Source: Methylotenera_A sp046598525
Lineage (GTDB): Bacteria > Pseudomonadota > Gammaproteobacteria > Burkholderiales > Methylophilaceae
Assembly (NCBI GenBank): GCA_046598525.1
Contig: JBKJIJ010000027.1
Coordinates: 1 to 64,000, forward strand
Length of the DNA: 64,000 bases
Direction: 5' to 3'
Shown here: positions 34,096-42,705 of the stretch, one piece after another
Layout: each line of letters starts with the position of its first letter
How positions within the stretch are numbered: the stretch's first letter is position 1
The notes under the pieces: model-generated
What the model was told of the DNA's origin: nothing
Databases searched by the model: none
What the model saw: only the letters and a program-made list of their open reading frames with translations
Position numbers and translations under genes: made by a program

Positions 34096-34127
34096 CGCTC
34101 CATACCGACTAAAATCGGCATGGAGCG
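34096..34127. other. Intercistronic hairpin 1 between receptor and piuC
   Basis: CGCTCCAT and ATGGAGCG form an 8-bp arm, extended inward by CCGA/TCGG around a short loop. No T-run follows on either strand, so it is more likely an mRNA-stability or attenuation element than a terminator. Confidence 0.55.
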
Positions 34128-34143
34128 CCTATGTTTTCACTAG

Positions 34144-34164
34144 ATTCCGTGTCAAACACGGAAT
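34144..34164. other. Intercistronic hairpin 2 between receptor and piuC
   Basis: ATTCCGTGT and ACACGGAAT pair perfectly (9 bp) around a 3-base loop, ten bases past the receptor stop codon. No T-run follows. Confidence 0.55.
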
Positions 34165-34173
34165 GGCTAGCAG

Positions 34174-36411
34174 TTAAAACTTAAACTCAGTCGTCACAAT
34201 TGCTTGGCGACCATTGCCTGGCGTTACCAAACCACCGTTGTCATACACGGCATCGTAATACTCTTTGTCTAGCAAGTTTTTCACGTTCATACGTACTGCC
34301 CATTTAGGCTGTTCGTAAGCCACCATTGCGTCAACTCGTGCATATCCCGGTGCATAGTTTGGATGAAATCCCCCGCCTGCAAATACCGCGCCACCATTGG
34401 TTGCACTAGGCTGGTATGCCGTACGCTCACCTTTTGCCTCAATGCCACCGCCTATTTTCCATGCGTTGGTAATTGCATACGTTGTCCACAAGTTAAAGGT
34501 AGCGGCTGGCGTATTGCGTGGGCGTACGCCTTTAAATCTAGCATCTGCCACTGTAATGGCACCAGTAGTTGCATTAATGTTTTCGGCTACTTCTAAAATC
34601 TCAGCATCCATAAAACTCACGCCAGCAAATACTTCCCAATCATCGGTAATTTTGCCAGTTGCCTCTAACTCCAAGCCATTGGTTCTGCGTTTTTTGGTTA
34701 AAATCGCGGCAGTAGATTCTAGGTCAGTATTTCTTTCCCAATCTTTGGTTGATGTATACAGGGCCGTTCTGAATGCTAAATCACCATCCATAAACAACCA
34801 TTTTGTACCCAATTCAAGCGTTTTGCTGCGCTCTGGTGGCTGTGGTGCAACTGTTAGTTGATACAAATCGGCCGTTGGGCTAAATGAATCACTCCAAGCG
34901 GCATAGTAATGCGCGGCATCTGTAGGCTGCCATGACAAACCAGCGCGATAGCTGTTTTCACCATAACTTAATTTTGGTGATGTAGCGCTTGAATAGGTTG
35001 AACGTAACTCATCACGACGTATACCAAATAACACTTTCCAATTTTTGACAACTTCTACCGTATCTTGCACATAAACCGCATAGTTATCTGCCTCAAATGT
35101 GGCTGGAATTGCCGTAGAGGCAATATGCCTGTTATAAGTAACGCCATTGGCAGCCATTGCCGCTGTTAAGGCGGCGCCTGTTTGCGTATATGGCAAGCCA
35201 GTTGCTGGATTTAACGCACGCAAAGCGTTTCTGTAGTTATCTTCTTTTAAATACTCTACGCCACTTAAGAATTCATGTTGCATGCCTGCTAAATCTAGCT
35301 TGGTACTAAAGTCAGATTGCAAATTAAGCGTTTCGTAATGCATTTTGCGCGTTACATTGCCGCCAATTTTATTATTATCGGTTGGCAAAACGTTGCCAGG
35401 CGTTTTAGCCCAAAACCCACGCTTATAATCAGCTTGCCTTATTTGCGTTCTAAGTTGCGTATCTTCATTAAATTTATGCCTAAAAATCGCCGTCGTCATG
35501 CGCGTATCACTGTCATCAAAGTTATCGCTATTACCCCAAAACGTTTTATCGGTGCGGCCATTTGCGCTATCATTTAAAGGTCTTTTGTTTGTATCAAAAC
35601 GAATGCCAAAGTCTGGCACGTCGCGAGTTTGCGTGTAAATGTGGTTTAGGAAAAATTCGTTTTCAGTACCAATACCCGCACCAAAACTAACAGCAACACC
35701 CTTTCTATCTATTTCTGGGCGATCGCCATCCGACGGATTAGTACGATAAGTTTCCTCATGCCTGTCCATGACATTGACGCGAATAGCCGTCGTATCAGTC
35801 AATTTTTTATTGAAATCGGCGCTAAACTGATGATAATCGTAGTTGCCAAAACTGCCTGAAACAAAATTTTTATCTTCCAATTCGGCCATTTTGCTGACTT
35901 GGTTAATCACGCCACCTGCCTGGCCGCGGCCAAACAACATGGCCGCCGAACCGCGAAGCACATCCACTTGCTCCAAGTTAAATGTTTCGCGATTATATTG
36001 CGCCGTATCACGTACGCCATCTAAATAAATATCGCCAAATGAATAAAAACCGCGCAAATTAAAGTTATCGCCAGAGCGGCCGCCTTCTGCCGCATTAAAA
36101 GTAAGGCCAGAAACGTTACGCAAGGCCTCTCTTAAGCTGCCCACTTGCTGATCGTGCATTAATTGATTGGTAACCGTTGTAACGGCTTGTGGAATATCAT
36201 GTGGATCTTGCAGCGTTTTACCAACGCGCGTTTTAGTGGCTTGGTAGCCATCTTTTGGTGCCACTTTATTGGATTTAACACTCACCTCTTCCAGCTCAAC
36301 TAGCTCTTCTGCCGCATTGGCATTAGACACAACCGCAGCAAATGAAAAAGTGGCGGCAACCATCGCAGCAATGTGCGCAGGCTTGTGTTTATGACGACGA
36401 ATATGACTCAT
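34174..36411 (-). CDS. TonB-dependent catecholate-type siderophore receptor (Fiu-like)
   Basis: 745 aa outer-membrane receptor. A signal peptide ends near SNANAAEE (about residue 34). The plug domain is typical (VGKTLQDPHDIPQAVTTVTNQLMHDQQVGSLREALRNVSG; FNLRGFYSFGDIYLDGVRDTAQYNRETFNLEQVDVLRGSAAMLFGRGQAGGVINQVSK), and the barrel ends in the terminal aromatic signature VTTEFKF. It imports ferric siderophore using TonB-ExbBD energy; a TonB system is encoded 8 kb away. GAGGAAAG precedes the start. Followed by piuC, pepSY and cytochrome b561; a Fur-like site lies about 230 bp upstream. The ligand is inferred from family only. Confidence 0.93.
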   Translation of the reverse strand: MSHIRRHKHKPAHIAAMVAATFSFAAVVSNANAAEELVELEEVSVKSNKVAPKDGYQATKTRVGKTLQDPHDIPQAVTTVTNQLMHDQQVGSLREALRNVSGLTFNAAEGGRSGDNFNLRGFYSFGDIYLDGVRDTAQYNRETFNLEQVDVLRGSAAMLFGRGQAGGVINQVSKMAELEDKNFVSGSFGNYDYHQFSADFNKKLTDTTAIRVNVMDRHEETYRTNPSDGDRPEIDRKGVAVSFGAGIGTENEFFLNHIYTQTRDVPDFGIRFDTNKRPLNDSANGRTDKTFWGNSDNFDDSDTRMTTAIFRHKFNEDTQLRTQIRQADYKRGFWAKTPGNVLPTDNNKIGGNVTRKMHYETLNLQSDFSTKLDLAGMQHEFLSGVEYLKEDNYRNALRALNPATGLPYTQTGAALTAAMAANGVTYNRHIASTAIPATFEADNYAVYVQDTVEVVKNWKVLFGIRRDELRSTYSSATSPKLSYGENSYRAGLSWQPTDAAHYYAAWSDSFSPTADLYQLTVAPQPPERSKTLELGTKWLFMDGDLAFRTALYTSTKDWERNTDLESTAAILTKKRRTNGLELEATGKITDDWEVFAGVSFMDAEILEVAENINATTGAITVADARFKGVRPRNTPAATFNLWTTYAITNAWKIGGGIEAKGERTAYQPSATNGGAVFAGGGFHPNYAPGYARVDAMVAYEQPKWAVRMNVKNLLDKEYYDAVYDNGGLVTPGNGRQAIVTTEFKF

Positions 36412-36730
36412 GGTACTTTCCTCTAGGATAAATAGTTATCTGGCTGGCTAGAGGATGTACCGTTGGCTGGCTTGATGGTGTTTTAAAGCTTAATTTTAAG
36501 TTTTATATAGTTGATGTTTTATGTGTTTAACTGCCTGTTAACTTAATACTTTTTTCACTCATTTTTACTGACTTATCTGCAAGCAAGCGTGTCACATGTA
36601 AATCGGTGTAAATGTATCAAAAGTTGTGTAAATTACAGAGTTAATGATAACCGTTCTCATTTATAATTTCAAGTGTTATGTATCATCTGACTTAAGTTTT
36701 AAAACACTTAATTTAAAGGAAACCGTTTCG
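36412..36730. other. 319-bp divergent regulatory region, receptor / TolC
   Basis: Separates the siderophore receptor (minus) from the outer-membrane efflux gene (plus). AT-rich, with a Fur-box-like sequence at 36640-36658. I see no gene. An ATG at 36644 is in frame with the efflux gene but falls inside the Fur-like box and gives a non-signal-peptide leader. Confidence 0.7.
36640..36658. promoter_or_regulatory. Putative Fur box
   Basis: GTTAATGATAACCGTTCTC agrees with the 19-bp Fur consensus GATAATGATAATCATTATC at 15 positions. It lies between the divergent siderophore receptor and the TolC-MacAB genes and could repress both when iron is plentiful. Confidence 0.6.
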
Positions 36731-38191
36731 TTGAATATTTTTAGCTTAAAAATCAACTCAAGCACCAATCGGCATGTATTGCTGATTGTATTGGCTTGCT
36801 TTAGCGCATCGGTATCCGCAGCAGAATCTATTTGGTATAAAGATGGTGATCCGCTTAATACGCAGATTTACACCCTACCCAAAATTCCAAATGGTTATAG
36901 AGAAGCCAGCGCTCCGTGCGGCAATGTGGATTTAAGCAAACCGATTACCTTGGCTGAAGTGGCCGATGCAAGCTTGTGTAATAATCCGCAAACGAGTGAT
37001 GTTTGGGCCAGCGCCCGCGTGCAAGCGGCACAATTGGGCATTGCTAAATCGGCTTATTTACCTTCATTAAATGCTAATGTGTCAGGTAGCTTAGGTGTTG
37101 CTAGCCCTGAATCTAGTTCGCGAAATAATCCAAACATCAACTTAAGCACTAACCTAGCCGCCAGCTATTTGCTTTACGATTTTGGTAACCGAAATGCCAA
37201 TTTAGAAAACGCGCGCCAATTATTGCTTTCGGCCAGCGCCAGCCAAAGTAGCACCGTGCAAAGCGTGTTATTAACCGCCACCGTGGCGTATTACCAAGTG
37301 CAAGCCAATATTGCCGCCCTAGAGGCCGCGCTTCAAGCCGAACGCGCCAGTGAAGAAAGCTTTAAAGCGGCTGATGCCAGATATAGAGCAGGCGTTTCAA
37401 CGCCAGCTGATAAATTACAAGCACAAACCGCTTTTGCGCAATTAACACTGACACGCATTACCTCTGAGGGTAATTTGCAAATTGCGTATGGTAATTTAGT
37501 CAACGTGATGGGTTTGCCGGCTAATCAAAAAGTCACTTTATCAACCGCTGTCAGTAATGCGCCATCTACTATTTTAGAAGATGTGAATATGCTGATTGAG
37601 CAAGCGAGCGCACGTCGGCCCGATTTAGTGGCCAGTGAAGCGCAACTAAAAGCCGCACAAGCCAATATTGACGCCAGCAAAGCAGCGGCTAAACCGACTA
37701 TTTCTATTTCAACTTCTAATAATCTGCAAAATGGTTCGCAGTTAAGTGGTAACAATAATGCCACTTTAGGTTTAACGGTTTCTATCCCACTTTTTGCTGG
37801 TTATGCCCCAAGTTATCGCATTCGCGCAGCGGAGGCGACTGCCGATTTACGCGCCGCACAACGCGACCGCTTGAAATTGCAAATTTCATTAGATGTGTGG
37901 AGCGCTTACCAAAGCTTGCGCACTGCACTGCAATCGGTAACGGCGACTGAGGTGTTGGTGAGTAGCGCCGAGCAATCGTATCGCGTAGCTTTAGGGCGAT
38001 ATAAGGCAGGTGTAGGCAATATTATTGATACGCTAAACGCGCAAAGTGCATTAGCTAGCGCCCGCCAGCAGAAAATTCAGGCCACGCTAAGCGCCAATAT
38101 TACCCGCGCAACGCTGGCGCAAGCCATGGGCGCACTGGATAACGCCATGATTCAATCGTTGCCTAACGCCAGTAACTTATCTCAAAATTAA
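36731..38191 (+). CDS. TolC-family outer-membrane efflux protein
   Basis: 486 aa from a TTG start at 36731, chosen because AAAGGA lies 10 bases upstream and the protein then opens with a signal peptide (HVLLIVLACFSASVSAAE). The ATG at 36644 would add 29 residues without that logic. The two outer-membrane-efflux repeats are seen (LTATVAYYQVQANIAALEAALQAERASEESFKAADARYRAGVSTPADKLQAQTAFAQ; LDVWSAYQSLRTALQSVTATEVLVSSAEQSYRVALGRYKAGVGNIIDTLNAQSALASAR). First gene of a tripartite exporter with macA and macB; a Fur-like box lies upstream. Confidence 0.92.
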   Translation: MNIFSLKINSSTNRHVLLIVLACFSASVSAAESIWYKDGDPLNTQIYTLPKIPNGYREASAPCGNVDLSKPITLAEVADASLCNNPQTSDVWASARVQAAQLGIAKSAYLPSLNANVSGSLGVASPESSSRNNPNINLSTNLAASYLLYDFGNRNANLENARQLLLSASASQSSTVQSVLLTATVAYYQVQANIAALEAALQAERASEESFKAADARYRAGVSTPADKLQAQTAFAQLTLTRITSEGNLQIAYGNLVNVMGLPANQKVTLSTAVSNAPSTILEDVNMLIEQASARRPDLVASEAQLKAAQANIDASKAAAKPTISISTSNNLQNGSQLSGNNNATLGLTVSIPLFAGYAPSYRIRAAEATADLRAAQRDRLKLQISLDVWSAYQSLRTALQSVTATEVLVSSAEQSYRVALGRYKAGVGNIIDTLNAQSALASARQQKIQATLSANITRATLAQAMGALDNAMIQSLPNASNLSQN

Positions 38192-38235
38192 AACCAATTT
38201 CAAAATTAATTAGACTGCTCAATAGAAATTACGCT

Positions 38236-39450
38236 ATGAAATTACTCAAAAAATTGCTTGTTATCATTTTGATATTGGCCGCCGCGGCTGGCGCTTATTA
38301 CTATTACGATAAAACCCATCAACCCAAGCCAGAAGATTTGTACCGGCTGGATGAAGTGACGCAAGGCGATATTGAGCAGACGGTTTCTGCGAATGGCACA
38401 TTGAATCCGGTCAGCTTAATCAGTGTCGGTACGCAGATTTCTGGCATTGTGCGTAAGCTGTATGTGGATTTTAATGACAGAGTTGAAAAAGATCAGGTGC
38501 TGCTGGAATTAGATAGCGCGCTGTCTTCGGCGGCTATCGTTCAATCGCAAAGTAGCGTGCGCAATAACCAAGCGAGTGTTGAATTGGCGACGGCGAATGA
38601 AAGTCGTATTCGCCAATTGTATAGCCAAGAATACGTTTCAAAACAAGAGCTTGATACCGCTGTGCAAGTGTTAAAATCGGCCAGAGCGCAATTGGATAGC
38701 GCGCGCGGCTTGTTAACGCGTGACCAAACCAACTTAAATTTCACCATTATTCGCTCCCCCGTTTCGGGCATTGTAGTGAATCGCGTGGTGGATGTTGGGC
38801 AAACGGTGGCGGCCAGTTTTCAAACGCCAACCTTGATTCAAATTGCGCAAGATTTAGCCAAAATGCAGATTGATACCAGCTTTGCTGAAGCCGATATTGG
38901 CAAAATTAAAGAAGGTCAGCCAGTTAAATTTAATGTAGATGCTTTCCCTAATCGTAACTTTGAAGGCGTGGTGAAACAAGTACGTTTAAACTCTACCAAC
39001 ACCTCTAATGTAGTGACTTATAACGTGGTGGTATCTGTGGACAATACTGATTTAACCTTGCTACCAGGCATGACAGCTTACGTTAATATTGCGGTAGCCA
39101 AAGCTGAGCAATCGTTATTGGTGCCAAACGCGGCATTGCGCTACAAACCAAAAACAGATGAAACTGGCAGCGGCAAAAAATCAGCGGCAGGTCAAAATGG
39201 TGATAGAAAAAGAAATGGCAGCGGCAAAAGTGGCAACCAAGCGCAAGATTTAAACGCTGGCAAAATCTATATTTTAAGAGAAGGCAAACCGACCTTAGTG
39301 AAGGTGCAAGTCGGCATCACAGATGGCCGCTCTACTGCTATTACGGCAAGTGAATTAAAAGCGGGCGACCAAGTAGTGGTAGGCGAGTTGCAGGCTAACG
39401 GCCAAGCGCCAACGGCTGGCGGCTCATCACGTGCACCAAGAATGTTTTAG
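38236..39450 (+). CDS. macA: MacA-like periplasmic adaptor of a tripartite efflux pump
   Basis: 404 aa. An N-terminal membrane anchor (LLVIILILAAAAGAYYYYD), a lipoyl/barrel-sandwich domain (GTQISGIVRKLYVDFNDRVEKDQVLLELD; FTIIRSPVSGIVVNRVVDVGQTV), an intervening alpha-hairpin (about residues 85-150), and a beta-barrel with membrane-proximal domain (FPNRNFEGVVKQVRLNS; LLPGMTAYVNIAVAKAE). A Gly/Lys/Ser-rich insert (SGKKSAAGQNGDRKRNGSGKSGNQ) lies near residue 315. Links MacB in the inner membrane with the TolC-type channel. Gap to macB ATPase is five bases. Confidence 0.93.
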   Translation: MKLLKKLLVIILILAAAAGAYYYYDKTHQPKPEDLYRLDEVTQGDIEQTVSANGTLNPVSLISVGTQISGIVRKLYVDFNDRVEKDQVLLELDSALSSAAIVQSQSSVRNNQASVELATANESRIRQLYSQEYVSKQELDTAVQVLKSARAQLDSARGLLTRDQTNLNFTIIRSPVSGIVVNRVVDVGQTVAASFQTPTLIQIAQDLAKMQIDTSFAEADIGKIKEGQPVKFNVDAFPNRNFEGVVKQVRLNSTNTSNVVTYNVVVSVDNTDLTLLPGMTAYVNIAVAKAEQSLLVPNAALRYKPKTDETGSGKKSAAGQNGDRKRNGSGKSGNQAQDLNAGKIYILREGKPTLVKVQVGITDGRSTAITASELKAGDQVVVGELQANGQAPTAGGSSRAPRMF

Positions 39451-39455
39451 GCAAG

Positions 39456-40187
39456 ATGATGCAAAACAATACAAGTGAAGCCAAAGCAGTAATTGAGGTG
39501 AGCAATCTGTACAAAGATTACCAAACCGCCGCTGGGCCATTCCCTGTGCTAAAAGATGTGAATTTGCGCATTGATAACGGCGATTATGTGGCGATTATGG
39601 GCCCTTCTGGCTCTGGCAAATCCACCTTTATGAATATTTTGGGTTGCCTAGATAAACCAACCAAAGGCCAATATGTGTTGGATGGTCATGCAGTGGCTAC
39701 CATGGTTGACAATGATGTGGCAGGTGTGCGCAATAAAACCATTGGTTTTGTGTTTCAGGGTTTTAATTTGCTTGCGCGCTCTAGCTTGCTGGATAACGTT
39801 GCTTTGCCTTTGGTGTATTCAGGCATTGAAAAGCCAGAGCGTCATGCGCGCGCCAAAGTGTTATTAGAAAAAGTAGGTTTAGCTAAACATATCAACTCCC
39901 GTCCTAACCAGATTTCTGGCGGCCAGCAACAGCGCGTCGCCATTGCGCGCGCATTAGTCAATAATCCAAGATTGATACTTGCCGATGAACCGACTGGCAA
40001 CTTGGATAGCGTCACCAGTGAGGAAATTATGGCGCTATTTGGCGAATTAAATAAAGAAGGCATCACCATTGTGCTGGTCACCCATGAAACCGATATTGCT
40101 GAGCACGCCAAACGCCAAGTGCGCTTTTTGGATGGCAAAATTGTGCAAGACACGCTTACCACTAGTCATGTAGCGGAGGTGCTTTGA
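39456..40187 (+). CDS. macB: MacB-type ATPase encoded as a separate gene
   Basis: 243 aa. Complete ABC nucleotide-binding domain: Walker A GPSGSGKST, signature ISGGQQQRVAIARAL, Walker B LILADEPTGNLDS, and VTHETD with the switch His. E. coli MacB has ATPase and permease in one chain; here they are separate, as in many LolCD/SalX-type systems and some MacB homologues. Stop TGA at 40185-40187 is followed at once by a 142-bp MITE-like element and then the permease gene. Confidence 0.93.
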   Translation: MMQNNTSEAKAVIEVSNLYKDYQTAAGPFPVLKDVNLRIDNGDYVAIMGPSGSGKSTFMNILGCLDKPTKGQYVLDGHAVATMVDNDVAGVRNKTIGFVFQGFNLLARSSLLDNVALPLVYSGIEKPERHARAKVLLEKVGLAKHINSRPNQISGGQQQRVAIARALVNNPRLILADEPTGNLDSVTSEEIMALFGELNKEGITIVLVTHETDIAEHAKRQVRFLDGKIVQDTLTTSHVAEVL

Positions 40188-40329
40188 TGAGGCTTTTGAA
40201 AAACGTAGCGAGCGATGATAAATCAAGGCAAAAAATGACGAAAAACCGCAGCATATGGGTGATATGTGAGGATTTTGAGGCATTTTTTAACGCAGAGCTA
40301 TCAAGCGCAGTAGTTTTGCAAAGGCCTCA
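40188..40329. mobile_element. 142-bp MITE-like element between macB ATPase and permease genes
   Basis: The ends are imperfect inverted repeats: left TGAGGCTTTTGAAAAAC, right (read inward on the other strand) TGAGGCCTTTGCAAAAC, continuing to about 24 bp. The interior contains a short open frame of 50 codons beginning at 40187 (MRLLKNVASDDKSRQK...), which is probably meaningless. The termini GAGGCCTTTGCAAAA recall IS5-group insertion sequences, so this may be a non-autonomous derivative. No transposase and no clear target duplication are seen. Removing it would place the permease ATG two bases after the ATPase stop. Confidence 0.7.
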
Positions 40330-40331
40330 AC

Positions 40332-41555
40332 ATGTTTAGCGCTATGCTGGGTGAAGCATGGCACGCCATGGGCGCCAACCGTTTGCGCACTTTTTTAACT
40401 ATGCTGGGCATGGTGATTGGCGTGGGCGCGGTGGTATTAATGATGGCGATTGGGCAAGGCGCTGAGGCGTCTGTAAAACGCTCGATTAGCGCCATGGGTA
40501 GCAATTTGTTTGTGGTGCTATCTGGCCCGCCAAATATGGGCGGTGCGCGTTCAGCCACTGGTGGCGCGCCATCGCTTAATGTAAAAGATGCCAATGCAAT
40601 CGCCGAATTAGACGGCATTGCAGGCGTGGCACCAGTGACCATGGGCAAAGCGCAAATTGTGTATGGCAGCAATAACTGGAACACCGATATATTAGGCACC
40701 ACGCCTAGCTATTTAGATGTGCGCTCATGGCCGCTATCATCTGGCTATGCCTTTGCCGATTCCGATATTTTATCGGCATCGCGCGTGGCATTAATTGGCA
40801 AAACAGTTGCGCAGAATATTTTTGGCGACGATATAGACCCAATAGGTAAAACCATCCGCATTAAACAAAGCCCTTTTGTGGTGTTAGGCGTCTTGGATAG
40901 CAAAGGCCAATCGCTAGATGGGCGCGATCAAGACGACACCATTATTGTGCCGCTGACTACCGCGCAGCGAAAACTATTTGGCAACCAATTACCGGGCAGC
41001 GTGCGCCAAATTATTGTGCAAGCCGAATCAGACAATATGATGGCGATGGCGGAAGAAGGCATGAATGCGCTGCTGAATCAGCGCCATAATATTCGCGAAG
41101 GCGCCGATAGCGACTTTTCTGTGCGTAACTTAACCGCTATTGCCAACTCGGCCGCCGAAACCACGCGCACCATGTCTTTACTATTAGGCGCAATCGCATC
41201 TGTTTCTTTATTGGTGGGCGGCATTGGCATTATGAATATCATGCTGGTATCGGTAACCGAACGCACCCGCGAAATCGGCATCCGCATGGCTATTGGCGCC
41301 CGTCAGCGCGATATTTTGATGCAATTTTTATTAGAAGCCATTGTGATTTCAATCGTTGGCTGCTTAATCGGCATAGCCATAGGCGTAGGTGGCGCAGTGC
41401 TAGTGAGCGTCTTTACAAAAGCAGAAGTAATTGTATCCAGCGATTCCGTATTGATTGCCTTTAGCGTAGCCGCCAGCATAGGCGTCTTCTTTGGCTTCTA
41501 CCCAGCCCGCAAAGCAGCAAGACTTAACCCGATTGAAGCGTTGAGGTATCAATAA
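40332..41555 (+). CDS. MacB-type ABC transporter permease
   Basis: 407 aa. Typical MacB/FtsX layout: an N-terminal helix (ANRLRTFLTMLGMVIGVGAVVLMMAIGQGAEASVKRSISAMGSN), a large periplasmic domain (about residues 45-280), then three helices (MSLLLGAIASVSLLVGGIGIMNIMLVSVTERTREIGIRMAIGAR; FLLEAIVISIVGCLIGIAIGVGGAVL; VLIAFSVAASIGVFFGFYPARKAARLNPIEALRYQ). It works with the ATPase gene upstream. AAAGG, contributed by the right end of the MITE-like element, sits seven bases before the ATG and may serve as its ribosome site. Substrate unknown; siderophore export is a reasonable candidate given the context. Confidence 0.93.
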   Translation: MFSAMLGEAWHAMGANRLRTFLTMLGMVIGVGAVVLMMAIGQGAEASVKRSISAMGSNLFVVLSGPPNMGGARSATGGAPSLNVKDANAIAELDGIAGVAPVTMGKAQIVYGSNNWNTDILGTTPSYLDVRSWPLSSGYAFADSDILSASRVALIGKTVAQNIFGDDIDPIGKTIRIKQSPFVVLGVLDSKGQSLDGRDQDDTIIVPLTTAQRKLFGNQLPGSVRQIIVQAESDNMMAMAEEGMNALLNQRHNIREGADSDFSVRNLTAIANSAAETTRTMSLLLGAIASVSLLVGGIGIMNIMLVSVTERTREIGIRMAIGARQRDILMQFLLEAIVISIVGCLIGIAIGVGGAVLVSVFTKAEVIVSSDSVLIAFSVAASIGVFFGFYPARKAARLNPIEALRYQ

Positions 41556-41890
41556 TTAAACAATAGCGTGTGAAATTTGTGCGCGCTATTCAGATAGAAA
41601 TAATTTGATGATTTAAAAAACTTTTAATGCATTAAAAATAGATTTGCCATGAGCCCTCACTAACTTTAATTAGCCCGCATGTACTTATTCGCTTGCATTG
41701 CACCATACAAAAATCGTACTTCATAAAGCGATTTATTTCGTGGATTTTTCTTAATAAACTACATAACACAATTACATCTAAGCTATTGTAAATAATAGTT
41801 AAATTGATGTAGCCCATGCGAGCTATTTTCGTTTAAGAAAGAGTTAGTTACAGTGTGTTCACCTTTAACTCATTCTATTTGGGGTACATC
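41556..41890. other. 335-bp gap before the PEP-CTERM gene
   Basis: AT-rich. A hairpin (AATAGCG...CGCTATT, about 41564-41591) follows the permease gene but lacks a T-run. A 61-codon open frame on the minus strand (41632-41817) has no ribosome site and no recognisable family. Nothing else supported. Confidence 0.6.
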
Positions 41891-42559
41891 ATGTTAAAAA
41901 AATCATTACTTTCAGTTGCTGCATTATTAGCGGCAACAATGTTATCCGCTACAGCGCAAGCAAGCACTGTTGACCTAAACTATGTTTCACCTAACACCAC
42001 GGTTACAACTACCGTTTCGGTAAATAGCAGCACGCTTAACACTTACATGGGCAGCTATAATCTTTCAGCTTCAGATGTTGCTGGTGCAATTATTGGCTTT
42101 TGTGTAGATCCATTCCAATGGGCTTCTAGCGCATCAAACCAATACACAAGCAGCGCTTTGGATGCTAGCGACTTTATTAGTGTCGGTGAAAATCGTTTTT
42201 CTAACGCGCAAAAGCTGTTTGATAACGCTTATGCTAGCCTTTCAGGCGCTGAACAAACGGCTGGCTTTCACTTAGCGTTATGGGAAATTTTCCATGATGA
42301 CCTAAGCACAGCTACAGGTGCCATCTCTTCGGTAAGCGGCTCTAATGCTGGCATGTTAGCTTCTGCTAATACGTTTTTAAGTGCGTTAAATGGCTGGTCT
42401 ACAACCAATGCTTACGACCTAACTTTTTACGGTAACGGCCAATTGCAAGATTTTGTAACGGCTTCACCTTCTGCCGTGCCTGTACCTGCGGCCCTGCCAT
42501 TGCTTGCTTCAGGCTTGTTAGGTTTTGGCGTAATGCGTCGTCGCAATAAAGCAATGTAA
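41891..42559 (+). CDS. PEP-CTERM-sorted exported protein
   Basis: 222 aa from ATG 41891, where a signal peptide begins (LLSVAALLAATMLSATAQAS); a GTG at 41855 would only add a leader. The C-terminus has a sorting signal of the variant VPVPAALPLLASGLLGFGVMRRRNK: proline motif, hydrophobic helix and arginine cluster. It is expected to be processed by an exosortase/EpsH enzyme not encoded in this window. The middle is Ser/Thr/Asn-rich (VTTTVSVNSSTLNTYMGSY; FCVDPFQWASSASNQYTSS), as in other surface or matrix proteins of this class. A strong terminator follows. Confidence 0.88.
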   Translation: MLKKSLLSVAALLAATMLSATAQASTVDLNYVSPNTTVTTTVSVNSSTLNTYMGSYNLSASDVAGAIIGFCVDPFQWASSASNQYTSSALDASDFISVGENRFSNAQKLFDNAYASLSGAEQTAGFHLALWEIFHDDLSTATGAISSVSGSNAGMLASANTFLSALNGWSTTNAYDLTFYGNGQLQDFVTASPSAVPVPAALPLLASGLLGFGVMRRRNKAM

Positions 42560-42582
42560 TTTTTGATTTGCTTTAAAACATA

Positions 42583-42614
42583 AAAATAGCGCTCAATTGA
42601 GCGCTATTTTTTTT
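42583..42614 (+). terminator. Intrinsic terminator after the PEP-CTERM gene
   Basis: AAAATAGCGCTCAA pairs perfectly with TTGAGCGCTATTTT, followed by four more T (eight T in all). The A-run on the other side means it can also act toward the opposite strand. Confidence 0.9.
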
Positions 42615-42705
42615 ACTTGTACAAAATTATAATCCCACATTACTATGCGCATTTTTAATGCGGTATTAAACTTGATAAAGTAATATTTTCGCAAATAACG
42701 AATCG

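Noticed and set aside
36644..36730. N-terminal extension of the TolC protein from ATG 36644
   Set aside because: The ATG lies in the Fur-like box, has no ribosome site and places a non-signal leader before the signal peptide.
40187..40339. 50-codon frame overlapping the macB ATPase stop
   Set aside because: Entirely within the MITE-like element; better explained as chance reading through repeat DNA.
41564..41591. Possible terminator after the macB permease
   Set aside because: A stem is present but no T-run follows on the plus strand.
41579..41594. TGTGCG half-site after the macB permease
   Set aside because: Only one half is present; forms part of a separate hairpin.
41632..41817. 61-codon minus-strand frame between macB permease and the PEP-CTERM gene
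   Set aside because: No ribosome site, no family resemblance, AT-rich intergenic DNA.
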